A stretch of DNA of 58,393 bases from a bacterium (GCA_021779375.1 JAJYAT010000007.1:1-58393); one strand, 5' to 3'; shown: positions 49,258 to 57,461, numbered from the stretch's first letter. The notes: a model not told the origin generated them from the letters alone. Numbers and translations: made by a program.

Positions 49258-49461
49258 ATGTCTTGCAAAACTCCGCCGCAAAAATGTTTCGGCATCGCGA
49301 CAATCGTTTTCACGATTACGACTGCGCTCTTTTTGCTCACGGCGATTTGGGTCGTTCGCCCGGAGGATCATCAAATTCTCGGGCAACTAATCGCGACCTC
49401 AGTCACGCTCGCCGCGTTTTCGTTTGTGTTTTTCCTAGTTACGACTTTTTGGAAGAAATAA
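49258..49461 (+). CDS. Small two-helix membrane protein
   Basis: 67 residues starting 15 bases after serA: a Cys-containing N-terminus (MSCKTPPQKCFGIA), a membrane helix (about 11-31), a short polar loop (VVRPEDHQ) and a second helix (about 41-62). It ends with FWKK. Composition matches the host genes. Function unknown; position suggests co-transcription with serA. Confidence 0.6.
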   Translation: MSCKTPPQKCFGIATIVFTITTALFLLTAIWVVRPEDHQILGQLIATSVTLAAFSFVFFLVTTFWKK

Positions 49462-49466
49462 GGGAA

Positions 49467-49991
49467 CTACTTATATTGCACAGATTTTAAGGTTGAAGGT
49501 CTTTCTCCAAATTCCAGAGCGTAGCAAACGTCTTCAACTATTCGATGAAACTCTTTGCTTCCGATAGCCTCTTTGCAGAGACCAGTATGAATTTTTGCAA
49601 TTTGTCTCCTCAAGAATATTGCTAAAGTTTCTCTGTCCTTACTAATTCTGCTTAATGCTGCTGCTCGGGCATAAGCTTCATCCGCGTTTGTATGATTAAT
49701 TTGGTGTGCTGTTTTAGGTTTTTTAGCTTTCAGTGACCTTTTTACATCACAGGCTATTTGCGCAAAATCAACGATGTATTTTTTAGCAGGATCTACTTTC
49801 GGTTTTTCTGCTAAAAAATCACTTAGTTTAGAAAAATCAGAAATATTACTTCTGGCATCTTTCATCGCTGCTTGAAATTCCCGGGAATGAAAAATAGGAT
49901 TGTCTAAATCACTAGATTCAAATAAATGATTGAGCAATTCAGGATTTTTTTGTCGCAGGTTGCGGATATCTCCTAAGTCAATTTTTTTCAT
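49467..49991 (-). CDS. Hypothetical helical protein
   Basis: 174 residues, basic, mostly helical; no membrane segment. It contains DIRNLRQKNPELLNHLF at the N-terminus and KIHTGLCKEAIGSKEFHRIVEDVCYALEFGERPS at the C-terminus. AT-rich codons stand out from serA and dnaG. It faces the small membrane-protein gene with 5 bases between them. Family not recognised. Confidence 0.7.
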   Translation of the reverse strand: MKKIDLGDIRNLRQKNPELLNHLFESSDLDNPIFHSREFQAAMKDARSNISDFSKLSDFLAEKPKVDPAKKYIVDFAQIACDVKRSLKAKKPKTAHQINHTNADEAYARAAALSRISKDRETLAIFLRRQIAKIHTGLCKEAIGSKEFHRIVEDVCYALEFGERPSTLKSVQYK

Positions 49992-50117
49992 TATAATTAA
50001 AGGTAAGGTTTAATTGTATCTTGTTTTTTATTATTGTCAAATATATCTCAAGCCCAAAACCCGGATTTTTAGCTTAAAAATCATCTAGTCTAGGTGTTTG
50101 CTAAAATCATTTTCCCA

Positions 50118-51755
50118 ATGGACCCAGTTGTTGAAATCAAATCTCGTCTCTCGATTGTCGATGTGGTCGGCCAGTATTGCCAGCTCAAAAAAGCCGGGCG
50201 CAATTTCAAAGCCTGCTGCCCGTTTCATTCTGAGAAAACGCCGAGCTTCATCATCTCGCCCGAGCGGCAATTTGCCTGGTGTTATGGCTGTCAGACGGGT
50301 GGCGACATTTTCAAAATAGTCGAACTTTTAGAAGGCGTCGATTTCAAAGAAGCGCTCAAGATTCTCGCCGACAAAGCGGGCGTCGAATTGCCGACCAATT
50401 TTTCGGGTGGCGTGAAAAAAGAAAAGAAAGATCTGCTGATTGAGATTAATGAAAAGACGGCGGATTTTTTCATCCAAAAATTGAAAGACAATGAGCTCGC
50501 GCAAAAATATTTAGCCGGGCGCGGTTTGCGAAGCGAGACGATTGAGGAGTGGCAAATTGGCTTCGCGCCGGATTCATTTGACGCGCTGCACTCTGAGCTC
50601 GAAAAAGATTTTTCCAAAAAAGACATTGTCGAGGCGAGCGTCGCGGGACTGAAGGAGCTCGGCGACGACAAACTCTTCGACAAATTTCGCAATCGCATCA
50701 TGTTTCCGATCGCTGACCACCGTGGACGCACAGTCGCTTTCACCGGGCGCGTGCTTGATTCCTCTGAGCCGAAATATTTGAATTCATCCGAGTCGCCGAT
50801 TTTTCAAAAGGGCGCGATTTTATTCGGCTTCGCGAAAGCGCGTGAAGCGATTCGCGCCCAGAAATTCGCGGTCATCGTCGAAGGTCAGCTCGATGTGATT
50901 TCCGCCCATGCCGCCGGATTCCAAAATGTCGTCGCGACGAGCGGTACGGCGCTGACGGAGATGCACCTGAAAGCACTGCAAAATTTAGTCGAGAGTGTGA
51001 CTTTTTGTTTCGATGGTGATTCTGCCGGCATCGAGTCGACCCGGCGGGCGCTCGAGATTGCGGCTGCGCTGGATCTCAATGCAAAAGTTGCCTTGCTGCC
51101 AAATGAATTCAAAGACCCAGACGAAGCAATTCGCCAGGATCAGCAAATTTTCGCTGACGCGATTACCACAGCGGTCGCGCCACTCGATTTTTTCTTCCAG
51201 AAAGTTTTTGCCAAAACCGATTTTTTAAATGCCTCGGAAAAGAAAAAAGCAGTGAGAACCTTGCTCGCGTATGCTGCGCAGATTTTTTCCGCAGTCGAAC
51301 GGGAAGACTTCATTCGTGCGGTGGCTCTGCGACTCGGCAGCTCGGAGGCGGCGCTCGCTGAGGAGTTCGCGAATTTCGCGCCGCGTGATTTCGCAGTGAC
51401 CGGTTCGCAGAATTCGCCCGAGAAAGTTGAAAATAAAAATGCGTTGGATTCGACCAAAATTTTGCGCGGGCTGGCGCTCGCTTTTCCTGAGCTCGCCGCT
51501 GAGTCTGATTTCGCTGCTAAATCTGAAAACGAAGAAGACGAAAAATTAGCCTTGCTCGTGAGCGACAAGTACGCGGAATTTTCCGAAGACAAAATACGTG
51601 AAGAAATTCAAAATTTGAAAAATAAAATTTCTATCAAAAGTTTAACGGCACAAAAATACGAGTTGAAATTGGCGATGCAAAAAGCCGAAGAGGCTGGTGA
51701 TGAGGAGTTAGCAGCAGAGCTTTTTGAAAAATATCAGAAATTATTAAAGGAGTAA
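50118..51755 (+). CDS. dnaG: DNA primase
   Basis: Makes RNA primers at the fork. 545 residues from the ATG at 50118 (MDPVVEIKSRLSIVDVVGQY); an in-frame start at 50094 lies upstream of the promoter box. Zinc domain: CCPFHSEKTPSFIISPERQFAWCYGCQTGGDIF. RNA polymerase/TOPRIM core: FAVIVEGQLDVISAHAAGF (Glu) and CFDGDSAGIESTRRAL (Asp-x-Asp). The C-terminal helicase-binding part (about 400-545) is divergent. TAAAAT (50102-50107) ends 10 bases before the ATG. The 126-base gap upstream holds only this box and AT-rich DNA. Confidence 0.95.
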   Translation: MDPVVEIKSRLSIVDVVGQYCQLKKAGRNFKACCPFHSEKTPSFIISPERQFAWCYGCQTGGDIFKIVELLEGVDFKEALKILADKAGVELPTNFSGGVKKEKKDLLIEINEKTADFFIQKLKDNELAQKYLAGRGLRSETIEEWQIGFAPDSFDALHSELEKDFSKKDIVEASVAGLKELGDDKLFDKFRNRIMFPIADHRGRTVAFTGRVLDSSEPKYLNSSESPIFQKGAILFGFAKAREAIRAQKFAVIVEGQLDVISAHAAGFQNVVATSGTALTEMHLKALQNLVESVTFCFDGDSAGIESTRRALEIAAALDLNAKVALLPNEFKDPDEAIRQDQQIFADAITTAVAPLDFFFQKVFAKTDFLNASEKKKAVRTLLAYAAQIFSAVEREDFIRAVALRLGSSEAALAEEFANFAPRDFAVTGSQNSPEKVENKNALDSTKILRGLALAFPELAAESDFAAKSENEEDEKLALLVSDKYAEFSEDKIREEIQNLKNKISIKSLTAQKYELKLAMQKAEEAGDEELAAELFEKYQKLLKE

Positions 51756-51786
51756 GTCATAAGTCATAAGTCATAAGTCATAAGTA
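51753..51786 (+). repeat. TAAGTCA tandem repeat at the dnaG stop
   Basis: Four exact heptamers TAAGTCA and one partial copy. The first unit supplies the dnaG TAA stop. Heptamer spacing means that stop codons fall in all three frames in succession. No hairpin; not a CRISPR. Confidence 0.8.
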
Positions 51787-51815
51787 TAGATTTTGGTTTT
51801 ATTGCTCGGCGGGCA

Positions 51816-51837
51816 GGCGCGGTCACGTGACCACGCC
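51816..51837. repeat. 22-bp palindrome before the second RAYT gene (GGCGCGGTCAC family)
   Basis: Halves GGCGCGGTCAC / GTGACCACGCC, one mismatch. It contains a possible GTG start (51827) of the transposase frame. A perfect copy is inside the same gene at 52171-52192, also preceded by GCA. Confidence 0.8.
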
Positions 51838-51856
51838 TACGTCTGCACAACAGAAA

Positions 51857-52468
51857 ATGCTAAGCAAAAAATCTCCTCGACGGATACACGAAGACGACGC
51901 GATTTATTTCGCGACCAGTAAAACGCAAAACAATTTTCCATTTTTTCGCGAAGAAATTCTGGGAGATTTGTGGATTGCAGAATTGAGCTTGGTGAAGCAG
52001 ATTAAAAAGTTTGAGCTCTATGCTTTTTGTTTGCTGCCGGATCATTTTCATATTTTGTTGCGACCGCGTTCAACAGCAAATCTTTCGGAAGTTATGCGTT
52101 CGTTCAAAACAAATTTTTCGAGAAATGCCAATCGGGTTTTGGGTTTTTCAGATTCACCATTTCCGCTGCAGGCGCGGTCACGTGACCGCGCCCACAAAAA
52201 TAGTACCCACAAAAACATTGCTCCATTATTAGCCCAAGCGGACGTTGGCGAAAAATTAGCGCAATTTTTTTTGGAAAAACACGGAGCAAACAATCACTTT
52301 CCCAAATTCGCGTGGCAGAAATCTTTTCACGATCACGGTCTGCGCGGCGAGTGTGATTTCGAAAATCATTTTGTTTACTGTACGCAAAATTTCATCAAAC
52401 ACGGTTTGGCGGCGAACTGGAAATTCACATCGCTTAATTTTCCCGAGCTGATTGATTTGCTCGGCTGA
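51857..52468 (+). CDS. Second REP-associated tyrosine transposase (RAYT)
   Basis: 203 residues from the ATG at 51857 (a GTG at 51827 within the palindrome would add 10). Marks: RRIHEDDAIYFATSKT, FCLLPDHFHILLRP (HUH metal site), a central AWQKSFHDHGLRGECDFENHFVYCTQNFIKHGL with the nucleophile Tyr in HFVYCTQNFIKHG. Between the HUH and Tyr blocks is an in-frame copy of the GGCGCGGTCAC palindrome (encoding ARSRDRAH). It is distinct in sequence from the first RAYT, so the two are separate lineages, each with its own palindrome. It converges with yebC, 2 bases apart. Confidence 0.82.
   Translation: MLSKKSPRRIHEDDAIYFATSKTQNNFPFFREEILGDLWIAELSLVKQIKKFELYAFCLLPDHFHILLRPRSTANLSEVMRSFKTNFSRNANRVLGFSDSPFPLQARSRDRAHKNSTHKNIAPLLAQADVGEKLAQFFLEKHGANNHFPKFAWQKSFHDHGLRGECDFENHFVYCTQNFIKHGLAANWKFTSLNFPELIDLLG
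52171..52192. repeat. 22-bp perfect palindrome inside the second RAYT gene
   Basis: Half GGCGCGGTCAC. It is translated in frame and does not disrupt either catalytic block. Same family as 51816-51837. Confidence 0.85.
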
Positions 52469-52470
52469 AA

Positions 52471-53205
52471 TTACTCGGCGAGCAGGCTTTCCTCGATGTC
52501 GAAATTCGCGGCGACGGAATCGATGTCATCGTCTTCCTCGAGCGCCTCGATGAGTTTCAAAATTTTGCGCGCGGTTTCGGCATCTTCGATTTTCACTTCG
52601 CTCGTTGGTTCGAAATTTAATTCAGCGGATTCGATTTTCAGATTCTGTTCCGCCAATTTACGACGTACTGCCATCAATTGCGTCGGCTCAGTTTTAACAA
52701 TTAAAAATTCTCCGGCGGGTTCGAGATCGGCAGCACCGGCTTCGATTGCCGCCATTTCGGTGGCCTCCGAATTTTCGGCGAGCGTGATGATGCCTCTCTT
52801 TTCAAATTGAAAAATGACGCTGCCACTCTCGGCAATTTTCCCACCATTCTTCGCGAGGAGGTGCCGTACATTTGCAATCGTGCGTGTCGGATTGTCGGTG
52901 AGTGCGCGAATCAAGAGCGCGACTCCGCCCGGGGCGTAACCCTCATAAACTTTTTCTTCAATCTTCTGACCTTCGAGTGCGCCGATGCCTTTCTTGATGG
53001 CGCGTTCGATATTTTCTTTCGGAAAATTATCCGCCTTCGCGCTTTCGATTGCGCCTGCGAGTGTCGCATTCATCGTCGGGTCGCCGCCGCCTTCGCGTGC
53101 CGCGAGTTCAATATTTTTCGCGTGGCGCGTGAAGATCTGTCCGCGTTTCGCGTCGGCTACGCCTTTGGCGCGTTTGATTGTGCTCCATTTGGAATGTCCA
53201 GACAT
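52471..53205 (-). CDS. yebC: YebC/TACO1 family protein
   Basis: DUF28 protein; members act as transcription regulators or as translation aids at proline stretches. 244 residues: MSGHSKWSTIKRAKGVADAKRGQIFTRHAKNIELAAREGGGDP, then NFPKENIERAIKKGIG and EGYAPGGVALLIRALTDNPTRT. The gene is preceded by a repeat leader without a Shine-Dalgarno site. If the translation role applies, it would complement EF-P in this window. Confidence 0.94.
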   Translation of the reverse strand: MSGHSKWSTIKRAKGVADAKRGQIFTRHAKNIELAAREGGGDPTMNATLAGAIESAKADNFPKENIERAIKKGIGALEGQKIEEKVYEGYAPGGVALLIRALTDNPTRTIANVRHLLAKNGGKIAESGSVIFQFEKRGIITLAENSEATEMAAIEAGAADLEPAGEFLIVKTEPTQLMAVRRKLAEQNLKIESAELNFEPTSEVKIEDAETARKILKLIEALEEDDDIDSVAANFDIEESLLAE

Positions 53206-53234
53206 GGTAGTTGGTAGTTAGTAGTTTTTAGTTG
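53206..53234 (-). repeat. ACTA/AACT repeat leader before yebC
   Basis: On the coding strand the bases before the ATG read as CTA/AACTA/ACTACC units, nearly free of G. It resembles the leader of frr and, on the other strand, the TAGTTTT repeats at 755-789. Confidence 0.6.
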
Positions 53235-53822
53235 CTAGTTTTTTGGAAAATAGAAGTCGTCGAATTTTCTCACAAAATCAGTTTCCGTAGAGCCGTCATT
53301 TGCTGGATCGGCAAAACCGCAAGCGAAAATTAATTCCGCCGTATAGCCTTGCGGTAATTTTAATTCCGCAGTTGCGACCTGTCGGTCGAAGCCGCCGATC
53401 AGGCAACCCGCTGCACCGCTCGCTTCGAGAGTCGCCGCAAAAAATCCGGCAGTGAGATAAGTCTGCTGTCGCGCCCATTCTTCGCGCTTGGCGACCACGC
53501 GCGTGATTGTGGCGTTGACGCGCGCATCGTCAATTTCCGAATCAAATCGTGCCGCCAAAAATTTGCGCGCGTTCATTTCTCCTGCTTCCGGGCTGACGGC
53601 GAAAAGAAAAAGGTGCGGGGCAGTGGCGACTGCGGGCTGTGATTTGATCCAGTTCGCATTTCGCCTATTTGAAATATCGAGCAAAATTGTCGGTCGTGAA
53701 TTCAGACTAGTCGGGGCGCGATAAGCGACCTTAATCGCATTCTCCAAAGTCGCGGTTGGAATTTTCTCCGGCAAGAAGTTCTTGACTGTCCGTCGTCGTA
53801 AAAGATTTTCGATTTCAAACAT
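53235..53822 (-). CDS. Nitroreductase-family flavoprotein
   Basis: FMN-dependent oxidoreductase; physiological substrate unknown. 195 residues from the ATG at 53822 (MFEIENLLRRRTVKNFLPEKIP); the TTG two codons upstream is less likely. Marks: RRRTVKNF (FMN-phosphate Arg), AYRAPTSLNSRPTILLDIS, TAGFFAATLEASGAAGCLIGGFDRQ and ELIFACGFADP near the end. A TTAAAT box ends 6 bases before the ATG. It is divergent from dcd, and the two share an 18-bp GGTAAAATCGATTTTACC palindrome-like stretch. Confidence 0.85.
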   Translation of the reverse strand: MFEIENLLRRRTVKNFLPEKIPTATLENAIKVAYRAPTSLNSRPTILLDISNRRNANWIKSQPAVATAPHLFLFAVSPEAGEMNARKFLAARFDSEIDDARVNATITRVVAKREEWARQQTYLTAGFFAATLEASGAAGCLIGGFDRQVATAELKLPQGYTAELIFACGFADPANDGSTETDFVRKFDDFYFPKN

Positions 53823-53833
53823 TTCCAAATTTA

Positions 53834-53851
53834 AGTAAAATCGATTTTACC
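53834..53851. promoter_or_regulatory. Symmetric TAAAATCGATTTTA promoter region between dcd and the nitroreductase gene
   Basis: GTAAAATCGATTTTAC is a perfect palindrome that holds a TAAAAT box on each strand. The plus-strand box (53836-53841) is 22 bases from the dcd ATG. It could be a shared bidirectional -10 or an operator. Confidence 0.45.
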
Positions 53852-53863
53852 AAACCTCCCAAA

Positions 53864-54469
53864 ATGATTCTCTCTGACCATGACATCCGCGATGCGATCA
53901 ATTCCGGTCGTATCAAAATCGAGTCGCCCGACCAGAAGCACCTCGAAAATATCGGACCGAGTTCGCTCGATTTGCGCTGCGGTTACCATTTCAAAGTTTA
54001 CGAGCACACGAAATTTCCACTGCTCGATCCGGCTAATCCGGCGACTTTCGAAAATTGTTCGCGCATGCTCGAGATCAAAAATCCGAACGAAGCTTTCATC
54101 ATTCAGCCCGGTGATTTCGCGCTCGGCGTCACACTCGAAAAAGTCGCGTTGCCAGATGACCTGGTCGCGCGTGTCGAAGGTCGTTCGAGTCTGGGTCGGC
54201 TTGGCATCATCGTGCATTCGACCGCCGGCTTCGTCGATCCGGGATTCGCTGGCACGATTACTTTGGAAATCACCAATATCAATCGCATGCCCGTCGCGCT
54301 CTATCCGGGGATGCGCGTTTGCCAGCTCGCTTTCGAGACGCTGACTTCGCCCGCCGAGGTGGATTATTCCAAGAAGGCGACACAAAAATATCAGAACCAA
54401 GTTTTTCCGGAGGAGTCGCGCATCTGTCGCGATCCGGAAATGATCGCCATTCAAAAATCCCGCCAATGA
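53864..54469 (+). CDS. dcd: dCTP deaminase
   Basis: Deaminates dCTP to dUTP (or to dUMP in bifunctional forms). 201 residues: MILSDHDIRDAINSGRIKI, GPSSLDLRCGYHFKVYE, VARVEGRSSLGRLGIIVHSTAGFVDPGFAGTITLEI (catalytic Glu and nucleotide site), LYPGMRVCQLAFE. The Gly-rich GRSSLGRLG and the length fit the plain deaminase. It overlaps the following lipoprotein gene by ATGA. Confidence 0.94.
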   Translation: MILSDHDIRDAINSGRIKIESPDQKHLENIGPSSLDLRCGYHFKVYEHTKFPLLDPANPATFENCSRMLEIKNPNEAFIIQPGDFALGVTLEKVALPDDLVARVEGRSSLGRLGIIVHSTAGFVDPGFAGTITLEITNINRMPVALYPGMRVCQLAFETLTSPAEVDYSKKATQKYQNQVFPEESRICRDPEMIAIQKSRQ

Positions 54470-54801
54470 AAAAATTTTGTGCCACGCTTTTCGCGCTGAT
54501 TTTGCTCGCGGGTTGTGCCGCGACGGAAGTCACGATTTCCAAAACGGAGTACGAGCAAACACTCGGCAAAGCTGTCTGTGAAGTCGTCAAAGAATTGAAT
54601 GCGCGCGGCGAGCTCAAAGACAAGGCGGCACTGGAGCGTGATTTCGATCCGCTGCTGCAGCAGGCGGTCGCGAAGCTCGGTTACTCGGCGGATGACTGGC
54701 TCGCGGCGAAAGCGAAATATTTCCCTGATGAAGCCGAGCACACGAAGCTCGTGAAACTGCATTTCACTTGGTGTCTCGTCGGTGATTCGATTCCTGAATG
54801 A
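54466..54801 (+). CDS. Small lipoprotein
   Basis: 111 residues from the ATG overlapping the dcd stop. Signal peptide MKKFCATLFALILLAGC with lipobox LLAGC, then a helical domain (KTEYEQTLGKAVCEVVKELNARGELKDKAALERDFDPLL and KYFPDEAEHTKLVKLHFTWCLVGD). Two Cys beyond the lipobox may form a disulfide. Function unknown. Overlaps at both ends show that it is translated with dcd and the cyclo-ligase. Confidence 0.8.
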   Translation: MKKFCATLFALILLAGCAATEVTISKTEYEQTLGKAVCEVVKELNARGELKDKAALERDFDPLLQQAVAKLGYSADDWLAAKAKYFPDEAEHTKLVKLHFTWCLVGDSIPE

Positions 54802-55379
54802 TTGCAGCAGAAAAAGCCCGACTCCGCGTCGCGCTGCTCGCGCAGTTGCAAAATTTCACTGACCCAGAGCGAGCGCGGCAGAATCAAATTCTGGCGCAGA
54901 AATTTCTCGCGCTGCCCGAATTCATCAGCGCAAAGACTATCGCCTTTTTCGCGAGCGAACCATTCGAAGTCGCGACGGATTTTCTGATTGCGGAAAGTTT
55001 AAATTTGAAAAAAAGAGTTGCGCTGCCGCGCGTGAAAAAAAAATCCCTCCCAGCCCCCCTTTCGCAAAGTGGGGAGAATAATTTGGTTTTTCACCAAGTT
55101 AAAAATTTAAATGAATTGGAGGTCGGCTGTTTCGGGATTAATTGTCCGAGTGTAGCAGCTCCGGAAATTCCGCTCAGCGAAATTGATCTGCTCGTCGTGC
55201 CGGCGCTTGCTTTCGACCGTGCGGGCAATCGCCTCGGTCGCGGCGGCGGATTCTTCGACCGCGTTTTAGAAAAATTTACCGGCGTGTCCGTCGGTCTGGC
55301 TTTCGATTTTCAAATGCTCGAGAAAATTCCGACTGAGGATTTTGATCAAAAGGTTAATTTGGTTCTAACAGGTGAATAA
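54798..55379 (+). CDS. 5-formyltetrahydrofolate cyclo-ligase
   Basis: ATP-dependent conversion of 5-formyl-THF to methenyl-THF (MTHFS/YgfA). 193 residues: AEKARLRVALLAQL, FFASEPFEVATDFLI, LLVVPALAFDRAGNRLGRGGGFFDRVL (ATP and folate site) and GLAFDFQMLEKIPTEDFDQKVNLV. Residues about 75-95 (KKKSLPAPLSQSGENNLVF) contain an in-frame insert from a C-run palindrome related to the one in queA; it replaces a loop between the substrate strands. Confidence 0.88.
   Translation: MIAAEKARLRVALLAQLQNFTDPERARQNQILAQKFLALPEFISAKTIAFFASEPFEVATDFLIAESLNLKKRVALPRVKKKSLPAPLSQSGENNLVFHQVKNLNELEVGCFGINCPSVAAPEIPLSEIDLLVVPALAFDRAGNRLGRGGGFFDRVLEKFTGVSVGLAFDFQMLEKIPTEDFDQKVNLVLTGE
55042..55075. repeat. In-frame palindromic element in the cyclo-ligase gene
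   Basis: AAATCCCTCCCAGCC followed by CCCCTTTCGCAAAGTGGGG, a near-palindrome. It shares AAATCCC(C/T)CCC, the C run, a TT..CAA centre and the G run with the queA element, but is translated in a shifted phase. Confidence 0.65.
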
Positions 55380-55410
55380 TTTTTCGGTTCGTGCATTATC
55401 TCTGCGGTTT

Positions 55411-55986
55411 TTATACGTTTGACTCTTTGCACCAACGAAGTGCCTTTGGCAGCAGTCGCGTTTGACCATGGCTACGCTCTACGAACCCTTTTTCTTCTAG
55501 AGTGCCTAATGTGCGAGAGATATCTGATTCGGATGGAGGATTTTCAGAGCCTGACCAATTTTCCAATATGGTGCTGATGTTTGATGCTTGTCCATCTTGA
55601 CCAGAAAGTATCCTCAATATGTTCTCTCCATTCTCTATCAGGACGACAGCACTTTTAGGATTATCAGTTTCCATTATGGAAAGTACGCTTGATAGTAAGT
55701 TTCTTAAGGCAACGACTTCCATGGCTTGTCTGCGAGGGAGGGGAATTTTTTTAATGGTTTCTTCTTTGCGTAGACTAGTAGCGCTTGGTGCAATCCTATC
55801 CATGATTAGTTTTAGTTTTTCATAGTCTTGGTCGTAAATGCCTCTTGCCAAGACGCTTCTTATTCCAGATAAAGTTTCAGCACGAAGCGCGACATCTTGG
55901 TTGCCAAAATTTTCTGCCCATGAATCAATATCTTGTAGAATTTGTGCGAGACAAGCGTCGTTAAGAGGATTTTTTTCTAGTGGCAT
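55411..55986 (-). CDS. Hypothetical protein with C-terminal winged-helix
   Basis: 191 residues. The N-terminal 130 are helical. The last 60 (NISTILENWSGSENPPSESDISRTLGTLEEKGFVERSHGQTRLL, given in parts: SESDISRTLGTLEEKGFVE, then GQTRLLPKA) follow the winged-helix recognition-helix and wing pattern, so DNA binding is likely. AT-rich and with codons unlike tyrS or the cyclo-ligase. It is a lone gene; its target is unknown. Confidence 0.7.
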   Translation of the reverse strand: MPLEKNPLNDACLAQILQDIDSWAENFGNQDVALRAETLSGIRSVLARGIYDQDYEKLKLIMDRIAPSATSLRKEETIKKIPLPRRQAMEVVALRNLLSSVLSIMETDNPKSAVVLIENGENILRILSGQDGQASNISTILENWSGSENPPSESDISRTLGTLEEKGFVERSHGQTRLLPKALRWCKESNV

Positions 55987-56096
55987 AAGTTTTAATTATT
56001 AAGTCTGCATTTTATCAAGCTAATAAAGATTTTGTCAAATATCCTTCTAGGTCTGAATATTAGTTCTCGTTTTTGAAATCAAGTAAAATCCCAGAA

Positions 56097-57455
56097 ATGA
56101 ATTTGAAAAAAATCTTAGCGCGCGGGGTGGTCGAGCTGATTGGCGAAAGCGATTTGCAAAAAAAGCTGACTGCCGACCCGACCAAAGTCGTGATCAAATA
56201 CGGCGTCGATCCGACGCGGCCGGACATTCACCTCGGACATGCGGTCTGTCTGCGCAAGCTGCGTGAATTCCAGGATCTCGGCTGTCGCGTCGTTTTCTTG
56301 ATTGGGGATTTCACAGCGCGCATCGGCGATCCGACGGGCAAATCCAAAATTCGACCGGAGCTCGATCAGGCGGAAGTCGAAGCAAATGTGAAAACTTATC
56401 TCGAGCAGGCGGGCAAGATTCTCAAGACGACGCCGGAAAATTTTTCTTGGATTCGCAATTCCGATTGGTTCGTCTCGATGCACGATGTGCGTGCGCCGGA
56501 CGGGATGAAGCTCACGATTGAGGCCGAAGGGCAAAAAATTCAAACACCGCCGCTTCCCGGCAATCATTTCCTGGCGCGGGCGAATGCCTGGGTCGCGAGT
56601 CGCATGCAAAAAGGCAGTATTCGGCATTACTCTTTCATCAATGTGCTTGCCGTGCTGCGCAAAATTACGCACGCGCGGCTGATCGAGCGCGATATGTTCC
56701 AGGATCGAATTAAAAAAGGCGAGCCGATTTTCATGCACGAGATGCTTTATCCCGTGATTCAGGGAATTGATTCCAATGTGATCGCGGATATTTTCGGCAG
56801 CTGTGATTTGGAAGTCGGTGGCACGGATCAGCACTTCAATATGCTGATGGGACGCGAAGTGATGGAGATGAATTCCAAAAAGCCGCAGGCTGTTTTGACT
56901 TTGCCGATTCTCGTGGGTACGGATGGCAAAGAGAAAATGTCGAAGAGTCTGGATAATTTCATCGGCATTGCCGAATCGCCGACTGATATTTTCGGCAAGA
57001 CGATGCGTATCGCGGACGAGCTGATTCCGCGCTGGGTGGAGCTATGCACGGATTTGGACGAAAAAGATTTCGCGCAGCGCCTAAAAAAAGAAAACCCGCG
57101 CGATCTCAAGATTGAGCTGGCGCAGGAGCTCGTCAAAATCTATCACGGGGAAGCGGCTGCCACCAAAGCAGTCGAAGAATTCGCGCGACTTTTTTCCGCG
57201 GATTCGAAAAGCGGTCGCCCGGATGAGATTCCCGAAATCGCCATCGAAGAAGGCAGCTGGGGGATCGTCGAGCTGCTCAATTCCGCCAAACTGGTCGCTT
57301 CCAAAAGTGAGGCGCGACGTTTGATCGAGGCGGGCGGCGTGCGCATGAATGATCAAAAAGTTGAGAAAATTGACGCGACTTTCGAGGTCGGCAAGTCCGA
57401 ATTGATTCTGCAAATTGGCAAACGGCGCTGGGCGAAAATCGTGAGCGGTTCGTAA
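56097..57455 (+). CDS. tyrS: Tyrosyl-tRNA synthetase
   Basis: Charges tRNA-Tyr. 452 residues from the ATG at 56097; the in-frame ATG at 56073 lies upstream of the TAAAAT box (56084-56089), which ends 7 bases before this start. Class I signature: GVDPTRPDIHLGHAVCLRKL (HIGH) and KEKMSKSLDNFIG (KMSKS). FLIGDFTARIGDPTGKS and GGTDQHFNML lie between. A C-terminal S4 RNA-binding domain (about 385-450; ASKSEARRLIEAGGVRMNDQKVEKID). It is the TyrZ-like subtype by length. Confidence 0.95.
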   Translation: MNLKKILARGVVELIGESDLQKKLTADPTKVVIKYGVDPTRPDIHLGHAVCLRKLREFQDLGCRVVFLIGDFTARIGDPTGKSKIRPELDQAEVEANVKTYLEQAGKILKTTPENFSWIRNSDWFVSMHDVRAPDGMKLTIEAEGQKIQTPPLPGNHFLARANAWVASRMQKGSIRHYSFINVLAVLRKITHARLIERDMFQDRIKKGEPIFMHEMLYPVIQGIDSNVIADIFGSCDLEVGGTDQHFNMLMGREVMEMNSKKPQAVLTLPILVGTDGKEKMSKSLDNFIGIAESPTDIFGKTMRIADELIPRWVELCTDLDEKDFAQRLKKENPRDLKIELAQELVKIYHGEAAATKAVEEFARLFSADSKSGRPDEIPEIAIEEGSWGIVELLNSAKLVASKSEARRLIEAGGVRMNDQKVEKIDATFEVGKSELILQIGKRRWAKIVSGS

Positions 57456-57461
57456 ATTCCC

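Noticed and set aside
51753-51786. CRISPR array at the TAAGTCA repeats
   Set aside because: Units are 7 bases with no spacers and no cas genes are nearby; it is a simple tandem repeat.
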